Shown here one piece after another: positions 10,096 to 22,198 of a stretch of DNA of 64,000 nt (the stretch's first letter is position 1; every line of letters starts with the position of its first letter). The notes under the pieces were generated by a model. It worked only from the letters and a program-made list of their open reading frames with translations. It made no database searches and was not told the origin of the DNA. This DNA is from Symbiotaphrina buchneri. Its lineage: Eukaryota > Ascomycota > Symbiotaphrinales > Symbiotaphrinaceae. The position numbers were made by a program, and so were the translations under genes. Location of the stretch: assembly GCA_001599915.1 (NCBI GenBank), contig BCIG01000015.1, positions 620,001-684,000 of the forward strand, given 5' to 3'.

Positions 10096-13000
10096 GATAA
10101 CCAAAGTTCGGGAAGGCAAGCAAGGTACTAGACTCTAGCCCACTGTTTGTGCCTTGCATGAAGCTCTACCACCGACCTGACCCTGTTCCCTTTGCACCTC
10201 GAAAGGGACGGGGGCAAGTCTGACAAGGTCGAAACCAGTTCCCTCCCGTCTCCGAAAGAGGAAATCTCGCCTTCGCTCAACCCCCGGCTAACACCCGGCG
10301 TGGAGTGGTCCAGTGTGCTCCTTGCTCAAAGAGGGTTCCTCGGGATTGAAGTCTGGAAAGGATGGGCCCAGGGCGGAGATCCCGAAAGCGATAACGCGAT
10401 TGTAGGAGTCGCACCTAGGCCTCGCTTGGTCTGAGATGACTCGAGCACCCAACATCGAATACGGCGAGACGGGTAGCTGCAGGGAACTAGGTGTTGGCTG
10501 GTACATCCTTTCTGGAGGTCTTCCGGAGAAAGAGAGATTAAGCAACCGTGACCCTGACACACGATTGGCCCCCTGGGATGGAAGGGTAAAATCTACCAAT
10601 AATAGATCTGTGGATGGCACAGCCGTAGCTGACCCATCCATTGCAATTGACGATACAGGGCTGAATGGATTATGGTCTGGGAAATCTGGAGGTGGGCAGG
10701 CGCTTGAGGAGATCATCTCCGTCTCCTCCCGACGGCGTCAACACGAGGGAGTTGGCTGGCTTCGCGGCAAAGTAGGGTTGTGTTGCTCCCACTTCCTATC
10801 GTACTCATGGTCCCACGAGTACCTCAGTTCCAATATTACTCATCACGAGCGGCAAATGTTGTAACAGGCTCTCTGAAACATTGACTGGAATTGCTCTATG
10901 GCAGGAACTGGTTTCGTGTTCGTCGCTTTTTATGGAGCAAGCTTGGTATTTGTACAGCCTCGACTGAGAGTGATGAACGTTTGGTCGCTGATTGGTTAGG
11001 GATGGTGAGGTCAAGCGACCAATAATGTCACAGGGCTTGGTCTTGCGGCCAGAGATCAGTGGCCAGGCAGTCAGGGTAGGACAGTCAGCTGAAACACCAG
11101 ATCCTTCGGCGATCCTTCTCGTTAATTGGCTGGCAGATGCTTGAGGCATGCACGCCATTGCCTGGCATGTGTGGCTGGGCGGCTTCTGAATCATCATGCC
11201 GGCAAATTCTCCGCCAACCACTGGGTACGGCAGTAGTCGGTGCTTTACTGCGCCGCATTCCTCAACACCACGAAAGAACAGATCCACATTCCTTTGTGCC
11301 AGGCGGGATGCCCACGATCATAATCTGTTGGCGACCGATGTTCCATGCCCCGTTCGAAGATCGTCATACGACACAGCTTGCGCACCACTTTCTTTCCATC
11401 TGTGGGTCTTTGCAAGGCTGAGCTTATTCTTTACGATTACCTACATGCGACAACTGGTCCATTCTTCAGTTGCCTCCGTACACCTAAGCAACGTGATCAG
11501 TGCAGGAGAACTGTGATGATGACGAGGGTTCCTGACCGCATCAGGCATCGTTGACGGTATCCAATGAACGCGAACTTGCAGGAGAAAGCCCACCCGACAA
11601 GCAAGCGGACGCCGGGCCGGGCGGCATGGTCGGCATGGTCATAAATCTCTTCTCACCTCGTGGGTGCTCTGATCACGATGCACAGAGGTTTTGGGGCCAG
11701 GTGGTTTTGAAGGTGGAGGACCGTCAGCAAATTTTGGAGGCGTGTATGGGTGTGCAACGGTGAAGCCAAGCCAAGGGCGGCGGAGGTCATGGAGCAGCAG
11801 GACACGAAAACTGTCGCATCGAGAGCGTGTGCCGACGTAGCGCGTCATGGCGCGTCCCGATGCGGCCATGCAGGCGTGTGACGTGACAACCTAAGCTTTG
11901 ACGGCGCATTCTTTACCTGCCCGCTGGGATTTCCAGCCGAAGCACTGGATGGCGCCGGGGCAACTCTACGCCAGAACGGTGCAAGACACCCCTCGCTTCC
12001 TCGCCTTGGTCCATCATAGCGCGCCCTTGCGTCTCGTGGCTTTCCCGTTCTCCCTTTACCCTTTCCGAAAGCAAACGTTGTGATGGAGCTTGGGATCTCG
12101 GGCCTCAGACGGACTATGTCAGACAGATACGAGGACGGGCAGCAGACGGCGATGATAATCATAACAAATAATGACACTCGGACGATCTTCAACCGTCCTT
12201 ATGGACGGAACAAGCGTGCCCTTGCCGCGCATGAACGAACCAGCATCGGTCGGATTGCGCGAGCGAGCATCACGATGATCATTGATCATGAGGGGTCAAG
12301 GCTCCCGTCCCAGTGTTGGGCCCCTTGGTTCTGACCTCTTGGCAGCCTGCCCCTCACGTTGGCATTTCGCCGGAAAGAGGAAGATAGGCATCTAGTTGGA
12401 TGATTTTGGCTGCGTGGGCGCTCGACGCACTGAAACGCGGTCGCTGTCTTTGGCCATGGTGGGGAAGATTCCTCGAGGAAATCCTCCGCTCCGGTAAGAC
12501 GGGTTGTCGTTTCGCTTTGATCGTAGCCAACGATGACTAGCCGCCAGCCAGCACTTACGAATGCGTTGCGTTACGGCAAGTTGCAATTGGTAAAGTAGTA
12601 GAACCGTAGGGCTGTGCCACCGATCGCAGTCAGAGAGTATTCTATTCTGTTCTACCGGGTTTGTGTAAGAAAGGAGGAGCGAGAGTAGAGCGACAGCGAC
12701 CATCACCGTCCGTCTGATCTGCTATGGGCGGTCGCGTGCCAATGAAGATGGAGGTGCGAAGATGATCAGAGGGAGCCAAGCCACAAGTCAGATATCTACA
12801 GGCAGCGGGTATGGAGGATTGGTTCGAGTTCACTGCTTTTTTTGCTCTCCTGTAGCCATGTTAAGGCTGTAACGCGTAGGGGGGTTGGCTACCTTTAGTG
12901 GGTGTCACCCCCTGGTTTTGTTTGAGGGAGGGCGCTAGAGTTTGCGGGCGGGCGCGACAGCCAAAGGCAGCCAGCCAGATTAACGAGGGGCTGAGGACCA

Positions 13001-13341
13001 GACGCAACTGATACTTCGGCCGGCGACGCTAACCCCAATCCTCGCAAAGCTGCAACTCCCTGCGTTCCAATGCCTGGACGTGCGACGCGCGCGAACTTCG
13101 AACAAGGGACTGCAAGGACCGCAAGCACTGCAAGGACCGTCGTAGTGTGAGTTGGCTCGTAGGAGGAACCAAAGATCAAACCGCCCCCTTTGAGAATCTT
13201 TAAAGAACCCATTGCAATGCACCCGCCTCCTGCAATCATTCATAACCCTCCGCCTGACCGGTTCAGACACTCACATACATACCAACCTACGTGCACACAC
13301 TCACACTCTCTCTCGCCCACTCACTCACTCATTCGTTGTCG

Positions 13342-13351
13342 GTTTATATAT
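13342..13351 (+). promoter_or_regulatory. Possible TATA box of the cyclin gene
   Basis: GTTTATATATG follows a CT/CA-rich tract and precedes the long ATG-free stretch. If this is the core promoter, the leader is about 0.9 kb. Inferred from sequence only. Confidence 0.35.
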
Positions 13352-13352
13352 G

Positions 13353-14304
13353 TGCACGATCCCACCACTGGCCCTCTGCTCTACATCGACATCTTGACGA
13401 CCCCTTTCGACGACGACGACGGCGACAAAAAGACCAGTGCTAGGTCATCGAGCTTACCTTAGTACAGCAACTAGACACACCTCGCTCTTCACGGTCTCAC
13501 CGCTTTAACGATCGTCCTGAACCGCACACGGCTCACCGCCTGCCGACTGGAGCTTAGCTGGATCTGCCACATCGACCACTGCCGCCCCACAAGCCGCCAA
13601 ATCGGCCCCAGTAATAATTAACCTGGTAATACGACACAGAGCATCTCTCAAAAGGGGGCCGCCCTTGCAACAGGACCAGCACAGCACAGCACAGCACCGC
13701 ACGCTGTCCCTTCCTACTCCGCCTCGACGCCCTGTTTGCTTGTTACTTCAGGCAGGCCCGAAGTCACGATCCTTTTTGCTGGTGCTGCTACCGTGCTCCT
13801 TCATTCCCGTCATTTGTTGTTGGGTCGCTTTGTCGGTTTGCGACACTGCCACGAATAATCTTCGAAATCAAGCGCAGCAGCCAACTCGCCGGTCGGGAGC
13901 CTGCAGTTAATTCACGACCTTCTTTATTATATACGACACAAAAGGCTATTGTCTAAAACGAACTCCTTGACCTAACCGGGCGACGACTCGAGTCAGCATT
14001 GGCTTGTCCTACATTTACCACGGGCAAACCAACGATTCCATCATCACGGCTGTGTTACGATCACCTGCTTGCATACGACATCACATTTCTTGTGTCTCCC
14101 CGAGCAATTCCTAAATAGGCATCGCTGACACCCTCAGCCTCGATCACTTTGGCGAAGGTACTCTGACACTCGGGCCAAACAACAGCAAGGCTTGGGAAAA
14201 TCACACTTCAGGCATCCTTTCACTGCCTCTTGATCCAAACTTCCCCGCGTTGAAGCTCTTAAGTCGAGTGCCTCTTGCACCTTCTACACTCCACACAAGC
14301 AAAG
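13353..14304 (+). promoter_or_regulatory. 952-bp ATG-free presumed 5' leader of the cyclin gene
   Basis: No ATG occurs on the plus strand between 13353 and the start codon at 14305, where about 15 would be expected by chance. The tract is rich in C, A and pyrimidine runs. This fits a long transcribed leader under selection against upstream starts. Confidence 0.5.
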
Positions 14305-15507
14305 ATGGCTTTCTCCACTCCTGCACAGAACAAGGCCGCGCTGGACCAGTTCGTCCAGTTTGCCGTCTCGAAAGACATGATCAGCTACCTTGCTCAAAAA
14401 GCATCCGAGGTCATTCGTTGCGAACCCGTCATGAGCGCAAGCTCAAGCAGACACATGCCTCCGACTCCTCCGACCACCCCGCCATCCGAAGACGCGCCCA
14501 GCTGTTTCCAGGAGCCGATACTCCCTTCTCTGGAGGCCTTCATCACCTCGTTGGTTGACCGCTCACATGTCCAAGTTCCCACACTCATGACATCTCTCGT
14601 CTACCTCGCTCGTCTGCGCCAGCGTCTACCACCCGTAGCCAAGGGCATGCGCTGCACAGTACACCGGATATTCCTTGCATCCCTCATTCTGGCGGCGAAG
14701 AACCTCAACGACTCCTCTCCCAAGAACAAGCACTGGGCAAGGTACAGCTGCGTGCGTGGCTATGACAACTTTGGTTTCTCGGTCACCGAAGTCAACCTCA
14801 TGGAGAAGCAGCTGCTATTCCTCCTCGACTGGGATCTGAGGATCAACCCCGAGGATCTATACTACCATCTCGAGCCATTCCTCGCTCCCATCCGCTTGCA
14901 TCAGCAGCAGCAGGAGGAGAGGGCAAGGATGATCAAGCTGAGAGAGAGGGAGCTTCTGGAGCAACATCACCGGGAGTTGTCCAGCCTTTCGCACCGACGT
15001 TCAAGGATGGACATCCACTCTCTATACGTCTCGCCCAGTATGTACAGCACACAAAACCTCGGCTACGACCGTTCTCTGCTGGCTTCGAGCACAATGTCAA
15101 GTCAAGCTTCACTGGCCTACCAGCGATCCTATGGTTCTCGCCAATCCTCCATGTCTCCTCCTTCCTCCACCGATGTACCTGCTCTGTCTTGCAGCGGTAC
15201 CTCAGACACCGTCTCTTCATCCTGCTCCTCCATCGCCTCTTCCGCCCACGGCACTCCTGCAAGCACAATAAGCTCATACATCGAGCCAGACGGTGATGCT
15301 CTTATGCAGCGGTACACTACCAGCAGCCCCGTTCAACTCATCCACCTCGCTACAAACCCCAAGATCAACCCTGCAGGACCTTTGGAGGAGAAGCCAGCGA
15401 AGAAGATGCGAACTGGAGCCAGCAGCATCTTCTCCCGTTTCCTGACCTCCACCGGCTATGAGCGTCTGGACTTGCGAGCCAGCATTGCCAGGCCACAATA
15501 CGTCTGA
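14305..15507 (+). CDS. Pcl-type G1/S cyclin (partner of a Pho85-like kinase)
   Basis: Encodes 400 residues without introns. A cyclin N-terminal box lies at about residues 70-195: [18 protein letters not shown], then [20 protein letters not shown], then [18 protein letters not shown]. The [10 protein letters not shown] motif points to the Pcl1/Pcl2 group (A. nidulans PclA type), which drives Pho85-like kinases in cell-cycle entry and development. After the box comes a Gln/Glu-rich charged helix and a Ser-rich disordered tail, expected to control turnover. I chose the ATG at 14305 (AAAGATGGCT) because it is the first ATG for 952 bp. An in-frame non-ATG extension upstream is not needed. Which Pcl paralogue this is cannot be settled here. 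Confidence 0.88.
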   Translation: MAFSTPAQNKAALDQFVQFAVSKDMISYLAQKASEVIRCEPVMSASSSRHMPPTPPTTPPSEDAPSCFQEPILPSLEAFITSLVDRSHVQVPTLMTSLVYLARLRQRLPPVAKGMRCTVHRIFLASLILAAKNLNDSSPKNKHWARYSCVRGYDNFGFSVTEVNLMEKQLLFLLDWDLRINPEDLYYHLEPFLAPIRLHQQQQEERARMIKLRERELLEQHHRELSSLSHRRSRMDIHSLYVSPSMYSTQNLGYDRSLLASSTMSSQASLAYQRSYGSRQSSMSPPSSTDVPALSCSGTSDTVSSSCSSIASSAHGTPASTISSYIEPDGDALMQRYTTSSPVQLIHLATNPKINPAGPLEEKPAKKMRTGASSIFSRFLTSTGYERLDLRASIARPQYV

Positions 15508-16561
15508 GCCAATTGCATTACGCACACGTTTCCTTTGTCACTCTAATGAGTACGATCCATTTGGAGGCTGGCATTCATCAAGATGGAAGTCTATTTTATT
15601 GGATCAGAGCAGAGAGTCGGAATGCGAAAAAGTGACCCATGATTTTGTCTTTTCATCCTTCTCCGAGAGGAGTAACCGTCATCAATGATCTTGGCGGCAC
15701 TTCTCCGGATAGGCACTCTTCATGTCCAATAGACCGCCCTCCCGCCGCGGGGTCAAAGCCGGATGTGCCTTCTGTGTTGGCCATCACTTTGTCTCGTGGC
15801 CGGGAAGGCTTTACAACGATTTTGTCCTTCAGTTATCATGACCACGGCGCATATTTCACGGAGGTTGGGCATTGCAATGTTGTCGGACGTCGGACGATAC
15901 CACGTCTACTAGCATTCAGTTATGAGGCGTTTGACTGGGTTGCATAATAGTATGCAGATCGAATACAATACAATAACTTCCAACTTCATCTCCTGACTTA
16001 ACTCTGCTGTGATGTCTGATGTGTGAATAATAATCGTGACATTGATCGTGCCTTTGCTAGGAATGCCAGCCTTGAAGCAGCCAATACTTCTATATCATGC
16101 CACCAAACTATTGCATGCAATCCCAAGCCCTGGCAAATGCCGCCTAACCAGTCGATGCACGTTGTTCCCGAAGTAGAGTGCAAGATTTATTCGTGCATCA
16201 TGCGTCTTGTGTACAGCCAATGAAGGCCAAAAATCTCCAGCAAAGCAAGAGCCCCCTCTGGGACGGTGCAAAGGCTCTCGGGGACTATGAGCTCCTGGAT
16301 CACCTCCACGCCCAATGTCATTGCCCTTGACCAATGCCAGCATCGGTCTGGCCGGTCAATCGGTGGCTCGGCACTGTACGCCCATCCTCTTGCTGAATAC
16401 CATGGTTCGCCGTCCAGTATAGCCAGCCCATACCGCCAGCCTGCAATCCTTACTTCATGAGCTCATCATTCTCGTCCCGGCGCGGCGTCCCATCGACCCT
16501 CCAAAGGACCTCGTAGAGCTTTCCACACCACAAATATTCCAAGAGCCCAGCTCCACTCCTC
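15508..16561. other. Intergenic, 3' flanks of cyclin and fmc1 genes
   Basis: Convergent gene ends. No coding sequence, RNA gene or repeat recognised. Confidence 0.5.
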
Positions 16562-16879
16562 TCAAGCCTTCCACTCCTCGGGCAAATCCATACCGACCCT
16601 CCTGGCGGTCAAGCGCACGCGCTCCTCCTCGCTCATGCCCATGCCGGGGTTATACCGCTCCAGCAGCGTGGCGTACATGCGCTGCGCCCGCACGTACTGC
16701 ACGTACTGCGTCGCCGCCTGGTATTGCTGGTGCGCCGATGCAGATGCCGGCTCGGCCGTGAAGTGTGACCGGATCCGTCGGTGCAGTGGTGAGGGCTCCG
16801 AGAGTGGTCGCGCCGGCAGCTCGCGCAGGATGTTCCGGTAGAGGGAGCGCAGGTGGAAGGCGGAGGGGGGCCCGGCCAT
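16562..16879 (-). CDS. fmc1: Fmc1-like LYR-motif mitochondrial assembly factor
   Basis: A 105-residue intronless protein. The N-terminal FHLRSLYRNILRELP carries the LYR-type motif of the Complex1_LYR/Fmc1 family. Yeast Fmc1 helps assemble or stabilise the mitochondrial F1Fo-ATP synthase at high temperature. A middle segment rich in Gln, Ala and Tyr (QQYQAATQYVQYVRAQR) and a C-terminal YNPGMGMSEEERVRLTAR segment match what is usual for fungal members. The gene is divergent from the EngB-type GTPase gene (start codons 287 bp apart), so the two mitochondrial genes probably share a promoter region. The alternative is another short LYR protein; the length and NPGMGM-like region favour Fmc1. Confidence 0.8.
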   Translation of the reverse strand: MAGPPSAFHLRSLYRNILRELPARPLSEPSPLHRRIRSHFTAEPASASAHQQYQAATQYVQYVRAQRMYATLLERYNPGMGMSEEERVRLTARRVGMDLPEEWKA

Positions 16880-17166
16880 TGTGACCGTGAGCTGGTATAT
16901 GCTGCTTCTTGGAAGGTATTTCGTAGGATCCGCGGTAGGATGATGGAGCTTATTTCGTGGACGGGGTGCTGGATGAGCAGGCTTCGTTGAAGACTATCAG
17001 AAGCGTGGCGGAGAAGAAACGTCGTGACGGCAACTGCCGTTGGACTGTCCGAGATCTCGAACTCGGGACGCTCGCTGCCTTCAGTCGCTCCGTGTGCAGA
17101 GTCGAGTGTAATGCGTTCCACTCCTCATGATGGCCCATTCAGGCTATTCCAACATTGAATAGGTAC

Positions 17167-18265
17167 ATGTCCACAGCCGGCAGCCGCATGTTTCCTTGGA
17201 TCTCACCTGCACAATGGCGCCCTCGACGGCCCGCCTTCATCTGCAAAGCCTGCGTCCAGCGCATCCGCCAGTTTCAACGGCCCTTCTCCTTCACCCGTCG
17301 GGCGTCTCTTGAACAGCTGCCCTTGGACCTCACCCGGCCACCGCAATCCCGAAAGCGGCCGAGCCACCTAGAACAGTTGCCCATCTCCTCCTACTGGGAC
17401 ACCACTCCGCCCTCGCCGCGGGACCTGCGCGCCGCCGACCTCTTCTTCCAACGCTCCCCTCCATCCCTGCTCTGGTGCAGCAGCACTTTCCGCCAGGTGC
17501 CCGTCTCGCCGACCCACGCTCCCGAAGTCGCCTTCCTCGGCCGCTCCAATGTCGGCAAGTCCAGCCTGCTGAACGCGCTGCTCAACCGTGCCAACAACAA
17601 GATCGCCCACGTGAGCAAGCGCCCTGGCCGGACGCGGACGATGGACGCCTTCTCCGTCAATGGTGGCAAGCTGGTCGTGGTGGATATGCCGGGCTACGGC
17701 CACGGAAGTCAGGAGCAGTGGGGGACAGAGATCATGAAGTATCTCAGTAGGCGGAAGGAGTATGTCATCCCCCTTCCTCGGTGGGGCAAGGTCATTGATG
17801 GGTGGAACATTTGCTAATGGCGCCACGTACAGGATGCGCCGTGCTTTTCTTCTGGTGGACAGTACACACGGCTTGAAAGACTCGGACATGGACGTCCTTC
17901 TTCTCCTGAGGCAACACGCCATTTCCCACCAGGTCATCCTCAGCAAAGCTGATAGGATCCTCTTTCCCTCGGGTACTTCGGCCAACCCTTCCGAAGAGAC
18001 TTTGACCAGGCGCATGGCGGAGCTGCAGAGGCAGATGGCCACAGTCAAGGAACTCATACAGCCACACGATGGGACTGGCCCTCCGGCCTTGGGAGAGTTG
18101 ATAGCATGTTCCGCCGAAAAGGCGATTGAAAAGGGTAAGAAGCTAGGCGTCAGCGCTGTAAGGTGGGCAGCTCTGTCGGCAGCCGGATTGGAGGGAAGGA
18201 AAGACAAAGTTCAACCAGCGTATGCAGACTACGTGAGAGACATAGAGGCTAATGAAAATCCTTGA
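17167..18265 (+). CDS. EngB/YihA-type GTP-binding protein, mitochondrial
   Basis: A TrmE-Era-EngA-EngB family GTPase; bacterial EngB and human GTPBP8 act in (mito)ribosome assembly. Exons 17167-17759 and 17833-18265 give 341 residues. Motifs are the P-loop GRSNVGKSS, G2 around RPGRTRT, G3 DMPGYG and G4 SKAD, with the intron falling between G3 and G4 (donor GTATGT, junction RRKE/MRRAFLLVD). The first 60 or so residues are Arg/Pro-rich without acidic residues (PAQWRPRRPAFICKACVQRI), a typical mitochondrial presequence. The start is the ATG at 17167; a second in-frame ATG lies 7 codons on. It shares a short bidirectional upstream region with the Fmc1-like gene. Confidence 0.92.
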
Positions 18266-18736
18266 TGAACTCGGAAGATTACATCTATGCACAACTATGG
18301 TGAACAAAGTACATCCGTGCGAACCACATTGGCAAAACAGATGCTATTCTGGACCCTTCTTATGCCTGGTCAGTTCCTAATGCTATCATACAACGCCGTT
18401 TTCTCGTATATCGACCAGCCATGCCCTCGGCGCCAGAAAACCCCTAGAAAGCCGTCTCGAAACCAGTGGTTAAAATACCGAGAAAGGCTACATCGACATG
18501 CGCTTGCAATGCTAGAATAAACGGCGGAAAATGCTAATCCATGCAACTCTGTTGATGCAACTCAAAGCGTACCGAATTTAAAAGGAAATGATCGAGGACA
18601 GAGAAACCGGCGCTTCAAAACTCATCCTTTCGCTGAAGCATGCGACTCAAAGAAGCGCCATTTCGTGAGAGCCGTGCGGGTCCAGTAAATATAAATGCGA
18701 GAAGTCATGATCTCTTGAGCCTACCGAGCAACCATC
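18266..18736. other. Intergenic between convergent engB-like and cdc4 genes
   Basis: The 3' flanks of two convergent genes; nothing else recognised. Confidence 0.5.
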
Positions 18737-21700
18737 TCATATGGTGCCTGCAACATCATTGTCTGTTTCTTCCAGAGGATCATCAACCTCTTGACCGCGC
18801 GCATTGACGACGATCCTACGACCTCTCTTATCCTCAGGAACGCCGTCTCTGATGGCTCCAAAGTCCAGGACCTAAGTTGACACGAGATGTGTTAGTCGAG
18901 CCAGAGATATTATAGTACACTAGGACTTACCTCTATGTATGTCAGATTATTGCGTTGCACTGCAGCAACACAGCGTCGCTCGTCGAATTTGACCTGCCAG
19001 ACACCGCTCAAATCGGTAAGGAGGTCTTTCACGCATTCACCATTTTTGATGTTCCACATCTTCAGCGTACGGTCAGACCCAGAGATGACCTTTTGCCCAT
19101 CATGTTGGAAGCACGTAATTGCACCAGTATGAGCACTCAGTGTATTCTTGCACTGGCCATTTTCTGGATCCCAAATTCTCAATGTGGAGTCAGCAGCAGC
19201 AGAGACAAGACGGTCATAGCTGAGGTCCAATAGGCCGACTAGGGAAGTATGCCCTTCGAGATTGAAGAGGACAGTCCCAGTATCCAAAGACCAAACCTTG
19301 ACAAGGTTATCCATAGATCCACTTATGCACCTATTGCGCTTGTGGTCGAGCACAACACTGTAGACCTTCTGTGTATGCCCTTGAAGACGGTGGATGGTCT
19401 GACCAGTCGAGATCTTCCAGACGCGGACAGTACAGTCGTAGCTACCACTAACCAAAGTATCCGCGTGGGCGGCAATGGCTCGAACAGAGTGATGGTGCCC
19501 AGTCAATGCGCGTACAAAGTATGGACAATCGGCATCATTTGCAGCTGGCCCTGCCTGATAGATGCGTTGATCAGCAGGTTTAGGTAGTCGCCATACCCTA
19601 AGGTTAGAATCGCGCGAACCAGTAATGATGAGAGGGTATTTGGGTTCAAGAATGGGTTTGCCATCTGTTGTCTGTCCGACCTCCGTCGGCATAAGGATTT
19701 GAAGGCATCTAACAGTTGATGTATGACCTTGGAAGACGTGGGTACATATACCCTTCTCGATATCCCACACCCTCACGGAGCGATCGGTGGAACCTGAGAC
19801 GAGGGTGTTGCCTTCGTACTGTAGAGCCCAGACGCCACCCTCATGGCCCTCGAGCTTTGTACGAAGGGCTCCTGTCCTTGTGTCATAGACATTAATGTTG
19901 GTATCATCACTTCCTGTCAGTATCTTATCTGCGTCGAATTGCAGGCATGTAACAACGTGACGTTGATGAGCCCGGAATGCAAGATGGAGAGGCTTCGACT
20001 CTTCCTGCATCCAGCTCATCCTGATGAGGTGATGTCGGCGATAGATGGACTTGTAGAGATGCAGGTTCTTTAAGCTTGGCAGAGTTAACTTGGGGTTGGG
20101 CACGGCTAGTGCTGCAGCGTTCGCCGCCGCGTATGGACCTTCCACAGCCGAAAGCCGATCAATCCAACGGGAATGATCAACGGCATCAACTTCCGCTTTG
20201 GTCGACTCCTTTCGCTTCTGCTGCTTCACCCGACTTGAATACTTGGTCGTCGCCTTCCTCTTCGGTCTGCCGCTCGCCAAAGAAGTGGAAGAGCCAAGGT
20301 CAGAGATGGGCGCCCGGTCGCCAGTCCTCGAGGTGATGGATGATTCACTGTCAGATCTGGCACCGGATCTGGCACCTGAGCTGACATCTCGTTCCCAGTC
20401 GTCGGTGGCCTGAGGTTGCAGCCAACCCCATCCTTCTTCGATGGCTCGCTTAAGTTCGCCCTTGGCGAGGACGTATCCATCCCTGTCAAACAACTCCTTC
20501 CACGCTTTTTCGTCCGAGTTGACGATGTTCCTCCACTTCTTCGAGACTTGCGCTGCCCTACACAAGCTCTGTACATCGAGATAACGGACGACATTGAGGC
20601 TGAGTTCGAGAGGAAGCAAGCCAAGGAAATCGCATTTCAAAGCAGGGTTCACCACCTCGTTCACAAAATGTAGAGTCGGTTTGGGGCAGCGCCGAAGTAG
20701 TTGATACATGACATAAGTCTTCATCTCGGCAGGCATCGCATCGAAGTAATCCAACATTTGCGGGACATCCATAAGACTTGGCGTCGGTAGTTGCTGGTCC
20801 ATCGCGTAAGAGCTGTTGAACATTGACATTTGCCTGGCTGAGGATTGTTTGGCGTAAGGATTCGCCGCTTCGAGACTTTCATCGTCATCGTCCAGATCCA
20901 GATCAGACTCGATGCCTTCTTCTTCATCTTCTTCGCCAAGTAGGAAGCCAGCATTGGCAGTCCGATTACGTGCTGCGGTGACAGGAGACAGGCTGGGACT
21001 TGGTAAGCTCGGGTCTTGCGCCAGTGCAGTATCAAGCGGCGGAAGACGAGAAGGAGCAGAAGTTGTTTCAGCCGGCTGCAAGTCTGCCTCCGCCATAGGA
21101 GGCGTTGCAGTGGCAGCCTCCGCATCCGTAGCCACCGGAGCCCCTTGCACAACTATGTTATCCTCCATCTCCGTGTCAGCCTCGACCGGAACAGCCGAAT
21201 TAGCCGCAACAACAGTATCACTCGAGGAAGAGATCGGCTGAGAATCTTCTGAAGGTGATGTTGGTGACTGACGTGGAGGTGGCATCTGTAGCGGCGATAG
21301 TCTCCGTCTCACACTCCTAGATCCTGATGTCTTCCAGTTCGTTATTGAAGCATCCGTGTCAGGCGTTGCAGGGGTCGCTTCTCGAAAATTCTGATGGCGC
21401 TGATGACCGGTTGCTCCTGCAAGATCGAAAGAACTTTCGGGGAGTATGCCTTTGCCTGAAGTTCTGGGACGCTTGTGACTGCTCCTTCGTAGCCTTGCTT
21501 TCTCGGCCGCTTCGGATATGGAGACAGGCGTGACGAATTTCCCTAATCCCTCCACCTGTGCCGAGCCTTTGACGCCAGGGTTATCGGTAGCTGAACGAAG
21601 ATCATGTTGTGCCGAGCGTGGAGTCTCAAAACGGGGTTCATGCTTGACAACAGATCGTAAGACTCCATTTGAAGCACGTAGAGACGTTTGTTCTTGGTTG

Positions 21701-22198
21701 TACTACAAACCGATGATCGTTAGTTAATTGGCCATTGAACGACTGCATTTTCCTAACCTTTTGTATAGTTTCTGCTGTATCATCCGCCTCTTCATACGAG
21801 ATGGGTGTACCTCCAATCTCGAATCCAAATTTCTTTATCACCTGTGGAGTAGGAGAGGCGGCTAAAGGATAGAGTTTGGGATCGAGATCTTTCAGATGTC
21901 GGGGCGGTCGCATAACCAACGGGGGTAGAGACGTTGTGGTAGTAGTCGTGGTGGTGACCACAGTAGTTTTGGTGGCAGGCGCGTATGAGAATTGCCCTAG
22001 AGATGTAAAAGGCGGAAGGTCATCTGTCTGCGAGAGCAGAGAAGCCGGCTCAGCTCGGCGGCCATGCCTACCCGCTGCGAGCTTCCGCATTGACGGAGAG
22101 CCCGAGACGGACGAATAAGATGTCGAGATGAAAGAAGAATTCTCGGAGCGGCCTGAAGCCTTCCGCGTCGAACGCGCAGATTGTGGAGGGGGATCCAT
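18737..22198 (-). CDS. cdc4: Cdc4/Fbxw7-type F-box WD40 protein (SCF substrate receptor)
   Basis: Recognises phosphorylated substrates such as CDK inhibitors for SCF ubiquitin ligase. Minus-strand exons are 22198-21758, 21702-18931 and 18871-18737, giving 1115 residues. The long N-terminus is disordered and rich in Ser, Thr and Pro, with an acidic patch (EEDEEEGIESDLDLDDDDES). A dimerisation helix (MLDYFDAMPAEMKTYVMYQL) lies near residues 455-475, the F-box (LPLELSLNVVRYLD) near 505-545, and seven WD40 repeats from about 725 to 1065 (for example GSDDTNINVYDTRTG and VSGSTDRSVRVWD). The last short exon supplies the conserved tail VLDFGAIRDGVPEDKRGRRI; reading through the intron would replace it with VSPSVL. 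The first intron is placed by TIQK/YNQEQ phase and a CTAAC branch site. Confidence 0.94.

Larger units (their letters stand above)
9859..14304. other. 4.4-kb gene-free stretch upstream of the cyclin gene
   Basis: No supported gene. Open frames at 10288-10716 and 10805-11287 (minus) lack any family motif. Contents worth noting are a 20-bp perfect palindrome at 10076-10095, simple-sequence patches around 13270-13345 (CACT/CTCA-rich), 13408-13427 (CGA-rich) and 13675-13697 (CAGCA units), a TATA-like word near 13343, and an ATG-free stretch from 13353 to 14304. The last kilobase is probably the promoter and long leader of the cyclin gene. Confidence 0.5.

Noticed and set aside
10288-11287. Two minus-strand open frames of 142 and 160 codons
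   Set aside because: No family motif, overlap with plus-strand frames of similar length, and composition like the surrounding non-coding DNA.
16633-17121. 162-codon minus-strand open frame overlapping the fmc1-like gene
   Set aside because: Shifted frame of the fmc1-like gene and its leader; Ser/Thr/Pro/Cys-rich noise.
17368-18207. 279-codon minus-strand open frame
   Set aside because: It is the antisense shadow of the EngB-type GTPase gene, whose motifs are unambiguous.
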